Origin: Plastoroseomonas hellenica
GTDB lineage: Bacteria > Pseudomonadota > Alphaproteobacteria > Acetobacterales > Acetobacteraceae
Length of the DNA stretch: 64,000 bases
Assembly (NCBI RefSeq): GCF_018129085.1
Contig: NZ_JAAGBB010000011.1
Coordinates: forward strand, 62,001-126,000
Direction of reading: 5' to 3'
In this document: piece by piece, positions 1 to 8,059 of the stretch
Layout: the number at the start of each line of letters is the position of its first letter
Numbering within the stretch: position 1 is the stretch's first letter
Position numbers and translations under genes: made by a program
Notes under the pieces: generated by a model
Databases searched by the model: none
What the model saw: the letters and a program-made list of their open reading frames with translations, nothing else
Told to the model about the DNA's origin: nothing

Positions 1-1
1 A

Positions 2-730
2 AAGCTTGAGGGTAAGGTTGCAGTCATCACGGGCGGATCGAGCGGCATGGCGCTGGCGAGCGCCAAGCGGTTCGTTGAAGAAGGCGCCTATGTTTTCATC
101 ACGGGTCGGAGGCAGGAGGCGCTGGACGAGGCCGTCAAGCTGATCGGCCGGAACGTGACCGGCCTGCGCGGCGACGCGTCCAATCTCGACGACCTCGACC
201 GCCTGTTCGATACGGTCAAGCGGGAAAAGGGCAAGATCGACGTCCTGTATGCGAGCGCCGGCACGGGCGAAGCCGCCCCACTGGGCGAGATTACCGAGCA
301 GCACTTCGATGCGGCCTTCAACCTGAATGCGCGCGGCACGCTGTTTACGGTCCAGAAGGCGTTGCCGCTGTTCAACGATGGCGGATCGATTTTCATGACC
401 GGGTCAGTTGCTTCGATCAAAGGCTTTCCTGGTTACAGCGTGTATGCGGCGAGCAAGGCGGCGCTGCACGCATTCGCACGCGGTTGGCTCAATGAACTGA
501 AGGGCAGGAATATCCGGGTGAACGTGCTGCACCCGGGGCCGATCGCCACACCGATGCAGGACCAGGTCCTCACCGAGGAGGCGAAGCAGATGTTCGAATC
601 CCTGATCCCGCGGGGAAAGATGGGTCGCCCTGAGGAAATTGCGGCGGTCGCGCTGTTCCTCGCTTCCGACGATTCGAGCTTCGTGAATGGGGTGGAGCTG
701 TCCGTCGACGGCGGCTTCTCGGCCATCTGA
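2..730 (+). CDS. SDR-family NAD(P)-dependent oxidoreductase (5' end cut by window)
   Basis: The reading frame is open from base 2, so the first internal ATG at 47 is not the true start; the gene begins upstream of the window. It is a classical short-chain dehydrogenase/reductase. The cofactor motif near the N-terminus reads TGGSSGMA, where the family usually has TGxxxGxG, so the third glycine is replaced by alanine. The catalytic serine lies in TGSVAS and the catalytic pair in YAASK (YxxxK). A family-typical C-terminus follows (LFLASDDSSFVNG, then VDGGFS). Substrate cannot be deduced. It is co-directional with the reductase at 882 but separated by about 150 bases. Confidence 0.9.
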   Translation, partial: KLEGKVAVITGGSSGMALASAKRFVEEGAYVFITGRRQEALDEAVKLIGRNVTGLRGDASNLDDLDRLFDTVKREKGKIDVLYASAGTGEAAPLGEITEQHFDAAFNLNARGTLFTVQKALPLFNDGGSIFMTGSVASIKGFPGYSVYAASKAALHAFARGWLNELKGRNIRVNVLHPGPIATPMQDQVLTEEAKQMFESLIPRGKMGRPEEIAAVALFLASDDSSFVNGVELSVDGGFSAI

Positions 731-881
731 ATTCGCGCCGGATCGCCGGAAGTGGCTGACGGTCCGGCCGCGCCGAAGTTGTCCACGGCAGGACGACTAC
801 TCGAAGGTCACCACACATCGGAACGGATAACCCAGCGCCGTTGAAGGCCGGGCATCAATAGCAACAGATCGGAGACGCACT

Positions 882-1481
882 ATGAGTTATGCGATCGTAG
901 GATTCGGTAAGATTGGCCAGGCCCTCGCTCACGCCTTCGCCCGCAGAAACATCGACGTGACCGTCGCGAGCCGCCGTCCGCCCGAGGCGTTGGCGCCGCA
1001 GGCTGGGGCGATCGGGCACACGGTCGTCGCCAAGTCGCTGCGGGATGCACTCGAGGCCGATACGATCATCTTGGCGGTCCCGTTCGGGGAGCATCGCGAG
1101 GTCGCGAAGGCCCTGCCGAGCTGGGAAGGCAAGACAATCATCGACGCGACGAACGCGTTCCCAGTGCCTGAAGAGCTGGACGGGCTCCCGTCCTCCGCCT
1201 TCGTCGCGAAGGCGTTCGCCGGCGCCAAGCTCGTCAAAGGGTTCAATCACCTGATTGCGGCCACCCTGGCTGCCGATCCGATCGTCGAGGGCGGGCACCG
1301 GGTCGTCTTTCTGTCTGGTGACGACGAGGACGCGATCGCTCCCGTGGCGGCCCTGGCCAAACAACTCGGGTTCGCACCCGTCAAGCTGGGAAAGCTCAAC
1401 GAGGGTGGCGCGCTGGTGCACGCACGCGGCCGCACTTGGGGCCCGCTGATCTTCCAGGACCTGTTCAAGAAGGAGCAGTAA
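882..1481 (+). CDS. NADPH-dependent F420-reductase-like NAD(P)-binding protein
   Basis: A 199-residue protein with an N-terminal Rossmann motif IVGFGKIGQALA (residues 4-15), followed by VASRRPP, where the arginines suit the NADP 2'-phosphate. The middle contains the family segments IILAVPF and DATNAF. It belongs to the group annotated as NADPH-dependent F420 reductase or NAD(P)-binding oxidoreductase; members in organisms without F420 probably act on other flavins or quinones, so the name gives the fold and not the substrate. The ATG follows a GGAGACGC ribosome-binding site. It is the last gene before the att-like sequence at 1592. Confidence 0.85.
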   Translation: MSYAIVGFGKIGQALAHAFARRNIDVTVASRRPPEALAPQAGAIGHTVVAKSLRDALEADTIILAVPFGEHREVAKALPSWEGKTIIDATNAFPVPEELDGLPSSAFVAKAFAGAKLVKGFNHLIAATLAADPIVEGGHRVVFLSGDDEDAIAPVAALAKQLGFAPVKLGKLNEGGALVHARGRTWGPLIFQDLFKKEQ

Positions 1482-1932
1482 TCGATTTATGTGACCGTGT
1501 GATCGACGCCGAGAACTGGTCGCGCGCGCCGACGTCTTCGAGCAGCGCGCGACCGGTTATTGGAAGGCCAACTGCTCCACGGTACTCCCCTTCACTCCCA
1601 CTCGATTATTTCCTAGAGTTATAAGTCATTGATTTCTCATGTCAAAAAAAATTTCGCGGGACGCTATACCGTCAAGCACACCGTCAGAAATCCGTGCTCC
1701 TGAAAACATTGGCTTTTCTGGCCAGATTCCGGAAAAGCACATTCCGCCATCTATCGGGATGCACGGCCGCACGGACCGTCTTAAAGTCAATGCGCCTCGT
1801 CCGCCGGATCTGGCCAAAGTGACGGACGTTGCGACGAATTATACCGTCACAACTACATCCATCGAAGCCGCTTGCGAAACAAAATGAACTCTGCCGCGAG
1901 AGCGTCGGCTCGCGCCGGTGGGTTCATGCAAT
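1482..1932. other. Intergenic boundary region, AT-richer, no convincing gene
   Basis: About 450 bases between the reductase and the end of the defence operon. It contains the guaA-like att core at 1592-1606 and then a noticeably AT-richer stretch (about 1600-1680) with a run of eight A at 1645. An 82-codon open frame (1639-1887, plus strand) starts with ATG but has no ribosome-binding site and no recognisable motif. It may be a remnant of an element end. Confidence 0.5.
1592..1606 (-). other. Putative attachment-site core (guaA 3'-end sequence)
   Basis: Read on the minus strand this is ATCGAGTGGGAGTGA, which encodes I-E-W-E-stop, the conserved C-terminus of GMP synthase GuaA. The upstream bases do not continue the guaA frame, so this is a copy of the core and not the gene end. 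The 3' end of guaA is a well-known integration target for genomic islands, which leave this sequence as a direct repeat at their other end. No second copy was seen in the window. That it marks an island end is inference. Confidence 0.5.
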
Positions 1933-3012
1933 CTAAGCGCCGCGACGCTGAGGCTTGGCACGCGAGCGATCCTCGCTAATTTCGGCTAGGCGAACGGCTG
2001 CGCGCGCTAAGGTCGCAAGCTGCCTTGCCTGGAATTTGGATACTAGCGTGGGAAGGCGAAGATTGATCCTGTCATCGCCACTATAGAATAGCGCGCGATT
2101 CTTGTGACGATCGAGCCTGCCATCAGTTCGGTCGGGCATAAGTACGAACTTCTCGACTGCGCGCCCGTCCTTCACAACCTTATAAACCTTGGGCATGTCA
2201 TCAAGGAGCCCGTCATGGATGACGAGATTCCTCACCAACTCTATCTCTCGTATCGGCTCACTGAGCTCGAACAGCGATCCTGGCGCTTCACCCCAGCCGG
2301 TGCGTCTGCGGTCACCGAACTGGATGCTGGATGACGACAGCTTGGGGTAGGTCGCGAAATCGCTGCGCAGATGTTCGATCTCGTGGACCAGCTTCGTCGT
2401 GTAGTCGAGAAGGCTGTGTAGGCGGATGAAGATCACGTTGAGCGTTGCGGTTAGGCTGGTTACGACCGGAGACGTTACCCACCGCACGCCGTCTGGTTCA
2501 GCCAAAGGCGGATAGAAGAGGTGATCCAGATTGAGCGAGCGATAGAACTCCCCAACCAGAAAGCAGACCTCCTTCGTACACTCCTGGATACCCGATACTA
2601 GTTTCCTGCAATCATACAGATACAGTAGCTTATACAGGTGGGGCATTTCCCGTAGCGCAATAAGTGCTTGCTCGAAATCAGATCGTGACAAAGTTGATTC
2701 CGAATTCAAGCCGGCCTCGTAGAGGAACGGCGGAACAACCGGCAAAAGCGCATAGTAGGCAGCAATTCCGCCAAAGAGCGCTGACGCGAATCCATCGTGG
2801 AGCCGGATGCATTCCGCCTCGATCTCATAAAGCAGATCGCCATGCACCGGACGCCAAGCGCCTTGCGGATCAAGACAGTATGCGGGTTGCCCTTCAGGCG
2901 GTGGATCCTGCTGCGGCACGCCATGGAGTGTCAGGAACATCGGCTCTGCCGATCCCAAGGTTGAACTTGCCGCTTTGTCTGAGGGTGTGACTACCATGCG
3001 CAATTCACGCAC
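1933..3012 (-). CDS. Qat-operon fifth gene; hypothetical protein with HEPN-like R-x4-H motif
   Basis: A 359-residue protein that I do not recognise as a named family. A GTG start at 3012 overlaps the qatD stop by 8 bases, so it is translationally coupled as the last gene of the qat operon; an internal ATG at 2997 is an alternative start. Residues 261-268 read RNLVIHDG. R261-x4-H266 followed by D-G resembles the catalytic motif of HEPN RNases and related helical HEPN-like proteins, and the surrounding sequence is predicted helical and rich in Leu, Arg and His. The core Qat system is described with four genes, so this looks like an accessory or effector subunit. The HEPN assignment is inference from one motif. 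Confidence 0.6.
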   Translation of the reverse strand: MRELRMVVTPSDKAASSTLGSAEPMFLTLHGVPQQDPPPEGQPAYCLDPQGAWRPVHGDLLYEIEAECIRLHDGFASALFGGIAAYYALLPVVPPFLYEAGLNSESTLSRSDFEQALIALREMPHLYKLLYLYDCRKLVSGIQECTKEVCFLVGEFYRSLNLDHLFYPPLAEPDGVRWVTSPVVTSLTATLNVIFIRLHSLLDYTTKLVHEIEHLRSDFATYPKLSSSSIQFGDRRRTGWGEAPGSLFELSEPIREIELVRNLVIHDGLLDDMPKVYKVVKDGRAVEKFVLMPDRTDGRLDRHKNRALFYSGDDRINLRLPTLVSKFQARQLATLARAAVRLAEISEDRSRAKPQRRGA

Positions 3013-3772
3013 TCACCAAGCGTTTTAGGTTCTGGAGAATCGCGTCTTCCACGGCCTTCGCCGAAACGTTCCGAGCTTCCGCCAGTTCGACGACCGTGTG
3101 GCCGACATCGCGTGGCCTGAGCGGCTGCCCATCCCTTTCCACAAACGGCCCGTCGGTTTCAGTCAGCAAACGGTCGAGCGGAAGACTCCCAACCAGCTGT
3201 CGGTGCTTGGGTGAGCGCAGCATCTCTCCGTTGATCGAGAAATAGCAGCCGAGCGCGACCGCCCGACGGGCTTCGGCCGACGTGCCGGTGAACCAGTGGA
3301 GGACAACGCGTCCCCGGTCCTGCGGGAGAGAGCTTTCAATATGATTCAGCACTTTGCCAACCGCGCGGACACTATGGACGGTTAGTATCTTCCCGCCCTG
3401 TTCAGCGCAGGCGCGCAGGATGCGCTCGAACACCCGCTCCTGGGCCGGAAAACTGCGATAGAAGCGAGGGCCGGCGTCCAGGCCAACCTCGCCGACATAG
3501 CGTGCATCCGAGAGGTAGCGCTCGAAGATCGGCAACTCATTCTCACGTTCGGCGACGAGCTGCGGATGTAGCCCCAAGGCGATCCGCACAAGCGCCGACT
3601 TCGCCGCCAGCTCACGGTTTCGCGGCCAGGCCTTCGGCGTGGTCGTGACCGCAAGCGTCGCCACGCGCTCTCGATCGCATTCGGCAATAAGAGCCGAATG
3701 GTCTTTGTAGAGATCGACGTGGCAGTGCAAATCGACCCAGCGCGCGGCCGATTGGCTGGATGTCTCTATCAT
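3005..3772 (-). CDS. qatD: QatD, TatD-family metal-dependent nuclease of the Qat anti-phage system
   Basis: A 255-residue TIM-barrel amidohydrolase of the TatD DNase family. All metal ligands are visible: H16 and H18 (DLHCHVD), E95 (GEVGLD), H133 (VHS), H159 (HWFTG) and D207 (TETDGPF). TatD enzymes are DNA exo/endonucleases. The ATG overlaps the qatC stop by ATGA, placing it third after qatA in the coupled order qatA-qatB-qatC-qatD. The gene order with a KAP ATPase, a QueC-like protein and TatD matches the QatABCD defence system. Confidence 0.92.
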   Translation of the reverse strand: MIETSSQSAARWVDLHCHVDLYKDHSALIAECDRERVATLAVTTTPKAWPRNRELAAKSALVRIALGLHPQLVAERENELPIFERYLSDARYVGEVGLDAGPRFYRSFPAQERVFERILRACAEQGGKILTVHSVRAVGKVLNHIESSLPQDRGRVVLHWFTGTSAEARRAVALGCYFSINGEMLRSPKHRQLVGSLPLDRLLTETDGPFVERDGQPLRPRDVGHTVVELAEARNVSAKAVEDAILQNLKRLVSA

Positions 3773-5142
3773 AGCGGACGGGCCTGAACGCCGTGCAACA
3801 GTCTGCCGACCTCCTGTAGGCCGGCGACGTAGACGGCCTCATAGTCGGAGAGCTTGTCAGGATGATCGATCAATGGGCCGGGTCGATGAATATCGAAACG
3901 GGCTCGTCCAGGCTTTCGTGCTAGGCGCGATAGCGCAAGCTGGAAGGAGCGCACATGCTCGCCCTCCGCCTTGTTTGTGTCGAGGACCTGCGCACGAAGA
4001 TCGGGAATGCGATACGACGTATCGTCGATGCCCCAGCCCTCGAGGATCGAAGCGCGCCGGATGAGACACGGCACACAACGTCCGCAATGTTTGGGCGTCC
4101 TCTCATTCGGATCCGGATCGTAGCGGCGACTTCCGGGCGACGAGCACGACATCGTGTGCTTCGCTTCTTTCCGGAGGAACGGGATGTCGGCGCATCCCTT
4201 CGCCATTTGGCCCTTCGTCATGAATGCGTAGGGATTTTCCAATCGGACGCTCAGGCCGAGGCCTTTGAGTAGATCCTCGAAACGCGCCATGTAGAACGGA
4301 TGTGTCGTGCGAGTGCTAAGTGCTCCGAGGCGGAGCGGATCCAGGGGCACGTTCAGCGAGATCAGGCCATTCTCTGGCACATGCACGACCATGTCGCCGC
4401 CGATCGCGTCGGCCGCCATGACCGCCAGCGAGAAGAACAAAAATGAACGCCCCCTCAGCGTGTCTTCGACCGCAGAATGCTCCACCGTATCGGTCGGGAA
4501 TCCCACTCTTGCCCGAATGTGATGAAGAGTTGTTCCGCCGAAGCGACGCTTCATCACCTCGGCGCAATAGGCTTGGTGCGTGCTGGTGATGCCGTCCCAA
4601 TAGTGGCTCACCAAAATCGGCGCCTCACCCCGCGCGAGCAGATCGATCGCACCAATGAAACTGTCCAGCCCGCCCGAAAACAGGCAGACCGTTGTCGGAC
4701 TAGCCGTGCGCAGCTTCGTCGGTCTGGGCGCCAGATCGCGAGCGCCGGCAGCGCGAGCACGAAAATAGACGCCCCAGCGGTCGCCGGTCAGGAAGTTCAA
4801 CGTTGTCGCGATCAATGACGCCAGCCCTTGCCAGCGAGCGGCGTCATGTACCGGCAAGTGGAGGTCGATCTCGCGGGTCCAGGCGTCCTGCGCGTCAGCC
4901 GCACGCGAGATACGCGTGTCGGCGGCAGTGATGGCCGCCGCCAACAGCGCCAGATCGACCGCCGTTTCGGAGGGGCGAAGGCCGAGCTCACAGAGTTGAT
5001 CCAACGCCTGGCCCAGCCCATAGCCCAAACGGAACTCGCCATCGACGAAGTTGATCTCCGTCTCTTGTGTGTCCACACGGCTCGGCGAAACACCTGTGCG
5101 GTCGCCCGGACCGAGCCGGGCAATGATCGTATGGTGCCTCAT
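3769..5142 (-). CDS. qatC: QatC, QueC-like PP-loop nucleotide-modifying protein
   Basis: A 457-residue protein related to 7-cyano-7-deazaguanine synthase QueC. The PP-loop is SGGLDS at residues 156-161, preceded by a hydrophobic strand, and would bind ATP. A zinc site of the QueC type is visible as C333 and then C353-x2-C356-x2-C359 (HCGRCVPC). The N-terminal ~145 residues are additional compared with QueC. In Qat systems the QueC-like member is thought to modify a nucleotide or protein substrate; the target is unknown. It overlaps qatB by ATGA at its start and qatD by ATGA at its end. Confidence 0.92.
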   Translation of the reverse strand: MRHHTIIARLGPGDRTGVSPSRVDTQETEINFVDGEFRLGYGLGQALDQLCELGLRPSETAVDLALLAAAITAADTRISRAADAQDAWTREIDLHLPVHDAARWQGLASLIATTLNFLTGDRWGVYFRARAAGARDLAPRPTKLRTASPTTVCLFSGGLDSFIGAIDLLARGEAPILVSHYWDGITSTHQAYCAEVMKRRFGGTTLHHIRARVGFPTDTVEHSAVEDTLRGRSFLFFSLAVMAADAIGGDMVVHVPENGLISLNVPLDPLRLGALSTRTTHPFYMARFEDLLKGLGLSVRLENPYAFMTKGQMAKGCADIPFLRKEAKHTMSCSSPGSRRYDPDPNERTPKHCGRCVPCLIRRASILEGWGIDDTSYRIPDLRAQVLDTNKAEGEHVRSFQLALSRLARKPGRARFDIHRPGPLIDHPDKLSDYEAVYVAGLQEVGRLLHGVQARPL

Positions 5143-6035
5143 GCGGCGGCCTCCCCGGCGACGGCAACCAGCTCGAAAGCGGTCTCGTAAATCTGGTTGA
5201 CGACATTCTCGATATCGCGGTCAGACAGGCGCTCCAGGCTTTCGAGCCTTCCGGCGAGCTGGCCGCGCGTTGCGCCCTCGACAAAATCATGAAGCTGCGC
5301 CTGGGCGCTTTCCACGGCAGCGATGTCATCGGGGAAGGTGATACCCCGCCCGCCAAGGTCTGCCATCACCCGCCCTTCGATCGAACGGGAAATGAAGTCC
5401 AGGAAGACGTCCTGGAGCTGCTCCGGTGTAAGGGTATCGAAGCTACCCACGCCCGCTTCCGCGAGATCACCTATCGTCTCCAGCATCGCCTGCCGCGCGA
5501 TCGCGTCGTCCACCGCGCCGCCAGGCGGGCAGATAAATTCCAGGATCGCGACGAACACATCTGCCGCCGGCTGTGTTGCCAATCCGGCAAGGTTGAGCTG
5601 ACGAAGCGTTTCGGTCGGTCCGAGACGCTGGAAGTCACGAACGACGCCCAACAATCCGCTGGCCGTGGCGCGGGATGAGCCCATGCGCCGCGCCGCCCGT
5701 CGGGCGCCGCCGGTGCTGCCGCGTACATAACCCGACAGCGCACTCCCAAGCGCACTACGGCTGCCAGTCCTTGCGAAGCGCGTGAAACTGCCCCGCGCGC
5801 CACCCAGGCTGCCGGTGCCTTGCGTATCCGGACGTGGCGGCGTGCGCGGAACGCCCGGCACGGTAGGAGTCGCCGGCTGCGTCGGCGGGGATGACGGCCC
5901 GGCCGGCATACCTGGCGCGCCAGGAGTGGGCGGCACGGGGGCCGAAGGTCGCGGCTGGGTCGGCGGCGTCGGGTCATCGACGAAGGATGGAACGAGGCCG
6001 CTTGCGGGTCCGCCGTAGCGTTTTGAGGTGCCCAT
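5139..6035 (-). CDS. qatB: QatB, uncharacterised subunit of the Qat system
   Basis: The start is taken as the ATG at 6035, which gives the typical QatB beginning MGTSKRYGGP and lies four bases after the qatA stop; an upstream ATG at 6068 would overlap qatA. The 298-residue product has a proline-rich, probably disordered N-terminal quarter (residues 20-70, runs of PTPP, PGAPG, PSSPP), then a Gly/Arg/Ser-rich segment and a helical C-terminal domain (LEFICPPGG, LETIGDLAEAG, FLDFISRSIEGRV). No catalytic motif is evident. QatB is required in the described system but has no assigned biochemical function. Confidence 0.88.
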   Translation of the reverse strand: MGTSKRYGGPASGLVPSFVDDPTPPTQPRPSAPVPPTPGAPGMPAGPSSPPTQPATPTVPGVPRTPPRPDTQGTGSLGGARGSFTRFARTGSRSALGSALSGYVRGSTGGARRAARRMGSSRATASGLLGVVRDFQRLGPTETLRQLNLAGLATQPAADVFVAILEFICPPGGAVDDAIARQAMLETIGDLAEAGVGSFDTLTPEQLQDVFLDFISRSIEGRVMADLGGRGITFPDDIAAVESAQAQLHDFVEGATRGQLAGRLESLERLSDRDIENVVNQIYETAFELVAVAGEAAA

Positions 6036-6039
6036 CCGA

Positions 6040-7992
6040 TCAACCCCGCTGCAGTCTGCTGATGCCATGCGCGGCCTTTTGCAGGATCGCGTTTTCCGTC
6101 TGCTCGGCCCATGACTGCAGCGTCGTCTGGTACTCCGCCGCGATGCCCGTGTCCGTGAAGCAGGCCCCCCAACTGGAAGCCGCCCAGCTCCCGACCTTTG
6201 TCACGGGCAACTCGCGGATGAACTCCAGCAGGCGACGCTGCAGCGCCGGATGCGCCTCGACCAGACGGACGAGGCCGTCCGCCCCCTTTGGCTTGGCTGT
6301 GAAGTTGTCCTCCTGGAGAATCCGGCCACGGATCGCTTCGAATACCTCCTCGGGCTCTGGGCCCGTGAGCTTTGCGATCTCGCCGGCGGCCCCGCGGACC
6401 ATCATCGTCGGGCCCATCAGCTTCTCGACGAGGCCCTCGAGGTGGCTTGCTGCGGCCAGCCCGCCCAGCGAGCTGCGCTTGTCACGTGTGACGAACACAT
6501 ATGGCCGTAGGTCGACGCCCGTCAGCGGCGGGTCGATCGCCGCCCACCCCTTCGCCCACTCGTTCTTCTCCCATTCCACGGCTTCGGCCGGGAGCGGTGC
6601 AGGTGCGGAGCGCGCAGCTTTGCGTCCGCCCTTGCCGGCGGGCTTCTCGTCATCGTCCTCCGGCGCTGGTGCCTGGACATGCTCCTCGAAACGACGAAGC
6701 GCCTCGGGTTGACCGTCAGAGTGATTGGCCGCGAGCCGTGCGATCTGTTCGTAGAAGTCCGGATAAAATCGCTCGGCGAGCATGATCTTGGCCAAAACCG
6801 GACGCTGAATATCGGCACCGAAACCCCGCTCCTCGGCAATGGCGTGTCGCAACATCATGGAATTGAGGAAACGTTTGATCTGGCGCGGATTGCCGCGGGT
6901 GCCCTCGCTCAGAATCTTCGTCACGTGGGCACTGATCACAAGCGCCTGGTCAACCTCGGGCGGCATTTTGCCTGCCATGGCCAGCTCAACGGTCCTTCGG
7001 TCGAGGCCACGGCTCTTCCACGGCCGTCGCATATCCTCCCGCGCCGATGCGAGCAGGCTGAGGAACCGCGGGTCCTTAGGACCGAGCGCGTTCTCCGCCA
7101 GCAGAAGGGTCACATACACGCGTGTTTCGGCGACGCCGAGCGCAGGAATGCGGAACGGGACCTGAATCAACTTTTCCAGGTAGTTGCGCGCGTAGCTGAC
7201 CGGGCCGGAGCTGGGCGGCAAGTCGGGGAAGTGCTCGCGCACTGCATACTCAATCATCAGTTCATCGGCGCCGATGACAAAGGCGGTGCGTTCGACAAAA
7301 AGGAAAAGACGGATCGCTTCGAGCGTCGCGATCGCCGTCTTCGGCAAGCACCGGTCGAGATCGTCGACGATGACGACGAGTTGGTCGATGTCGGCGGCGT
7401 CGAGCAGCTCCTTGAACTCCTTACGGAAGGCATGAATGTGCTCGGGAAGGTTATCGCTCTCGTCCGGAGCTTCCTTCAGGAACTCGCCCGCCTTTTCGGC
7501 GACCCCCTTCAGATCCTCGATCGAGACATGGTCCTGGGGTTTGGCCAGGAACGAGGTGGCAACATCATAGAGGCCCTTGACCTGATCGAAGGTCGGGATA
7601 CCGGTCGTCGCCGTAAACGCGAAACCGCCAGCCTTGCGAGCAAGCTTCAGCCAGTCTACCCGCTTCAGAACCTTCTTCGCGGCGTCGGCCACCTTCGTCG
7701 ACGTCGGACGGGCGCGACGAAGTTCGTCGACAATGGTCTCGATGACGACCGTTTTTGCGTCCTCGAAGCCCTCGAACGTCCAGCCGTTGAACCAGAGGCA
7801 GAGGACACGATCGTCCTCCGCGAAGGCGCCCTCGAGCATTTTAAGAACGCTTGACTTGCCGGCGCCCCAATCGCCGTGGACCCCGATCGTTACCGGCGCA
7901 TCAGGCGTCTTACGGATCAGCGTGACGACGGTCTTCGCGATCGCTTCATAATATAGGAGATCGGTTGCCGTCTCCTGATCGTTCAAAAACAT
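6040..7992 (-). CDS. qatA: QatA, KAP-family P-loop NTPase of the Qat system
   Basis: A 650-residue KAP P-loop NTPase. Walker A is GDWGAGKS at residues 40-47 and Walker B is VVIVDDLDR at 206-214, with the two aspartates typical of KAP/STAND-like ATPases. About 60 residues between these motifs are rich in Ala, Lys and Phe (AGGFAFTATTG), matching the place where KAP proteins carry insertions. The ATG follows a GGGGGGATC ribosome-binding site. A 67-base gap separates it from the upstream ATPase gene, and a 7-1-7 palindrome at 8007-8021 lies in that gap, so qatA may have its own promoter and head the qat operon. Confidence 0.92.
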   Translation of the reverse strand: MFLNDQETATDLLYYEAIAKTVVTLIRKTPDAPVTIGVHGDWGAGKSSVLKMLEGAFAEDDRVLCLWFNGWTFEGFEDAKTVVIETIVDELRRARPTSTKVADAAKKVLKRVDWLKLARKAGGFAFTATTGIPTFDQVKGLYDVATSFLAKPQDHVSIEDLKGVAEKAGEFLKEAPDESDNLPEHIHAFRKEFKELLDAADIDQLVVIVDDLDRCLPKTAIATLEAIRLFLFVERTAFVIGADELMIEYAVREHFPDLPPSSGPVSYARNYLEKLIQVPFRIPALGVAETRVYVTLLLAENALGPKDPRFLSLLASAREDMRRPWKSRGLDRRTVELAMAGKMPPEVDQALVISAHVTKILSEGTRGNPRQIKRFLNSMMLRHAIAEERGFGADIQRPVLAKIMLAERFYPDFYEQIARLAANHSDGQPEALRRFEEHVQAPAPEDDDEKPAGKGGRKAARSAPAPLPAEAVEWEKNEWAKGWAAIDPPLTGVDLRPYVFVTRDKRSSLGGLAAASHLEGLVEKLMGPTMMVRGAAGEIAKLTGPEPEEVFEAIRGRILQEDNFTAKPKGADGLVRLVEAHPALQRRLLEFIRELPVTKVGSWAASSWGACFTDTGIAAEYQTTLQSWAEQTENAILQKAAHGISRLQRG

Positions 7993-8006
7993 GATCCCCC
8001 CAATTG

Positions 8007-8021
8007 CCTACATTATGTAGG
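8007..8021. promoter_or_regulatory. Palindrome upstream of qatA, candidate operator
   Basis: Perfect inverted repeat CCTACAT-T-ATGTAGG, 15 bases upstream of the qatA ATG, in the only sizeable gap of the downstream half of the defence operon. The flanking sequence is AT-rich. No regulator is known; a role as operator or transcript hairpin is inference. Confidence 0.35.
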
Positions 8022-8059
8022 TCCGTAGCCTCAGTTTATTTATTCTTCTCTTTGACTAA

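Noticed and set aside
1639-1887. 82-codon frame in the boundary region
   Set aside because: No ribosome-binding site, no motif, low-complexity polar sequence; kept only as a remark.
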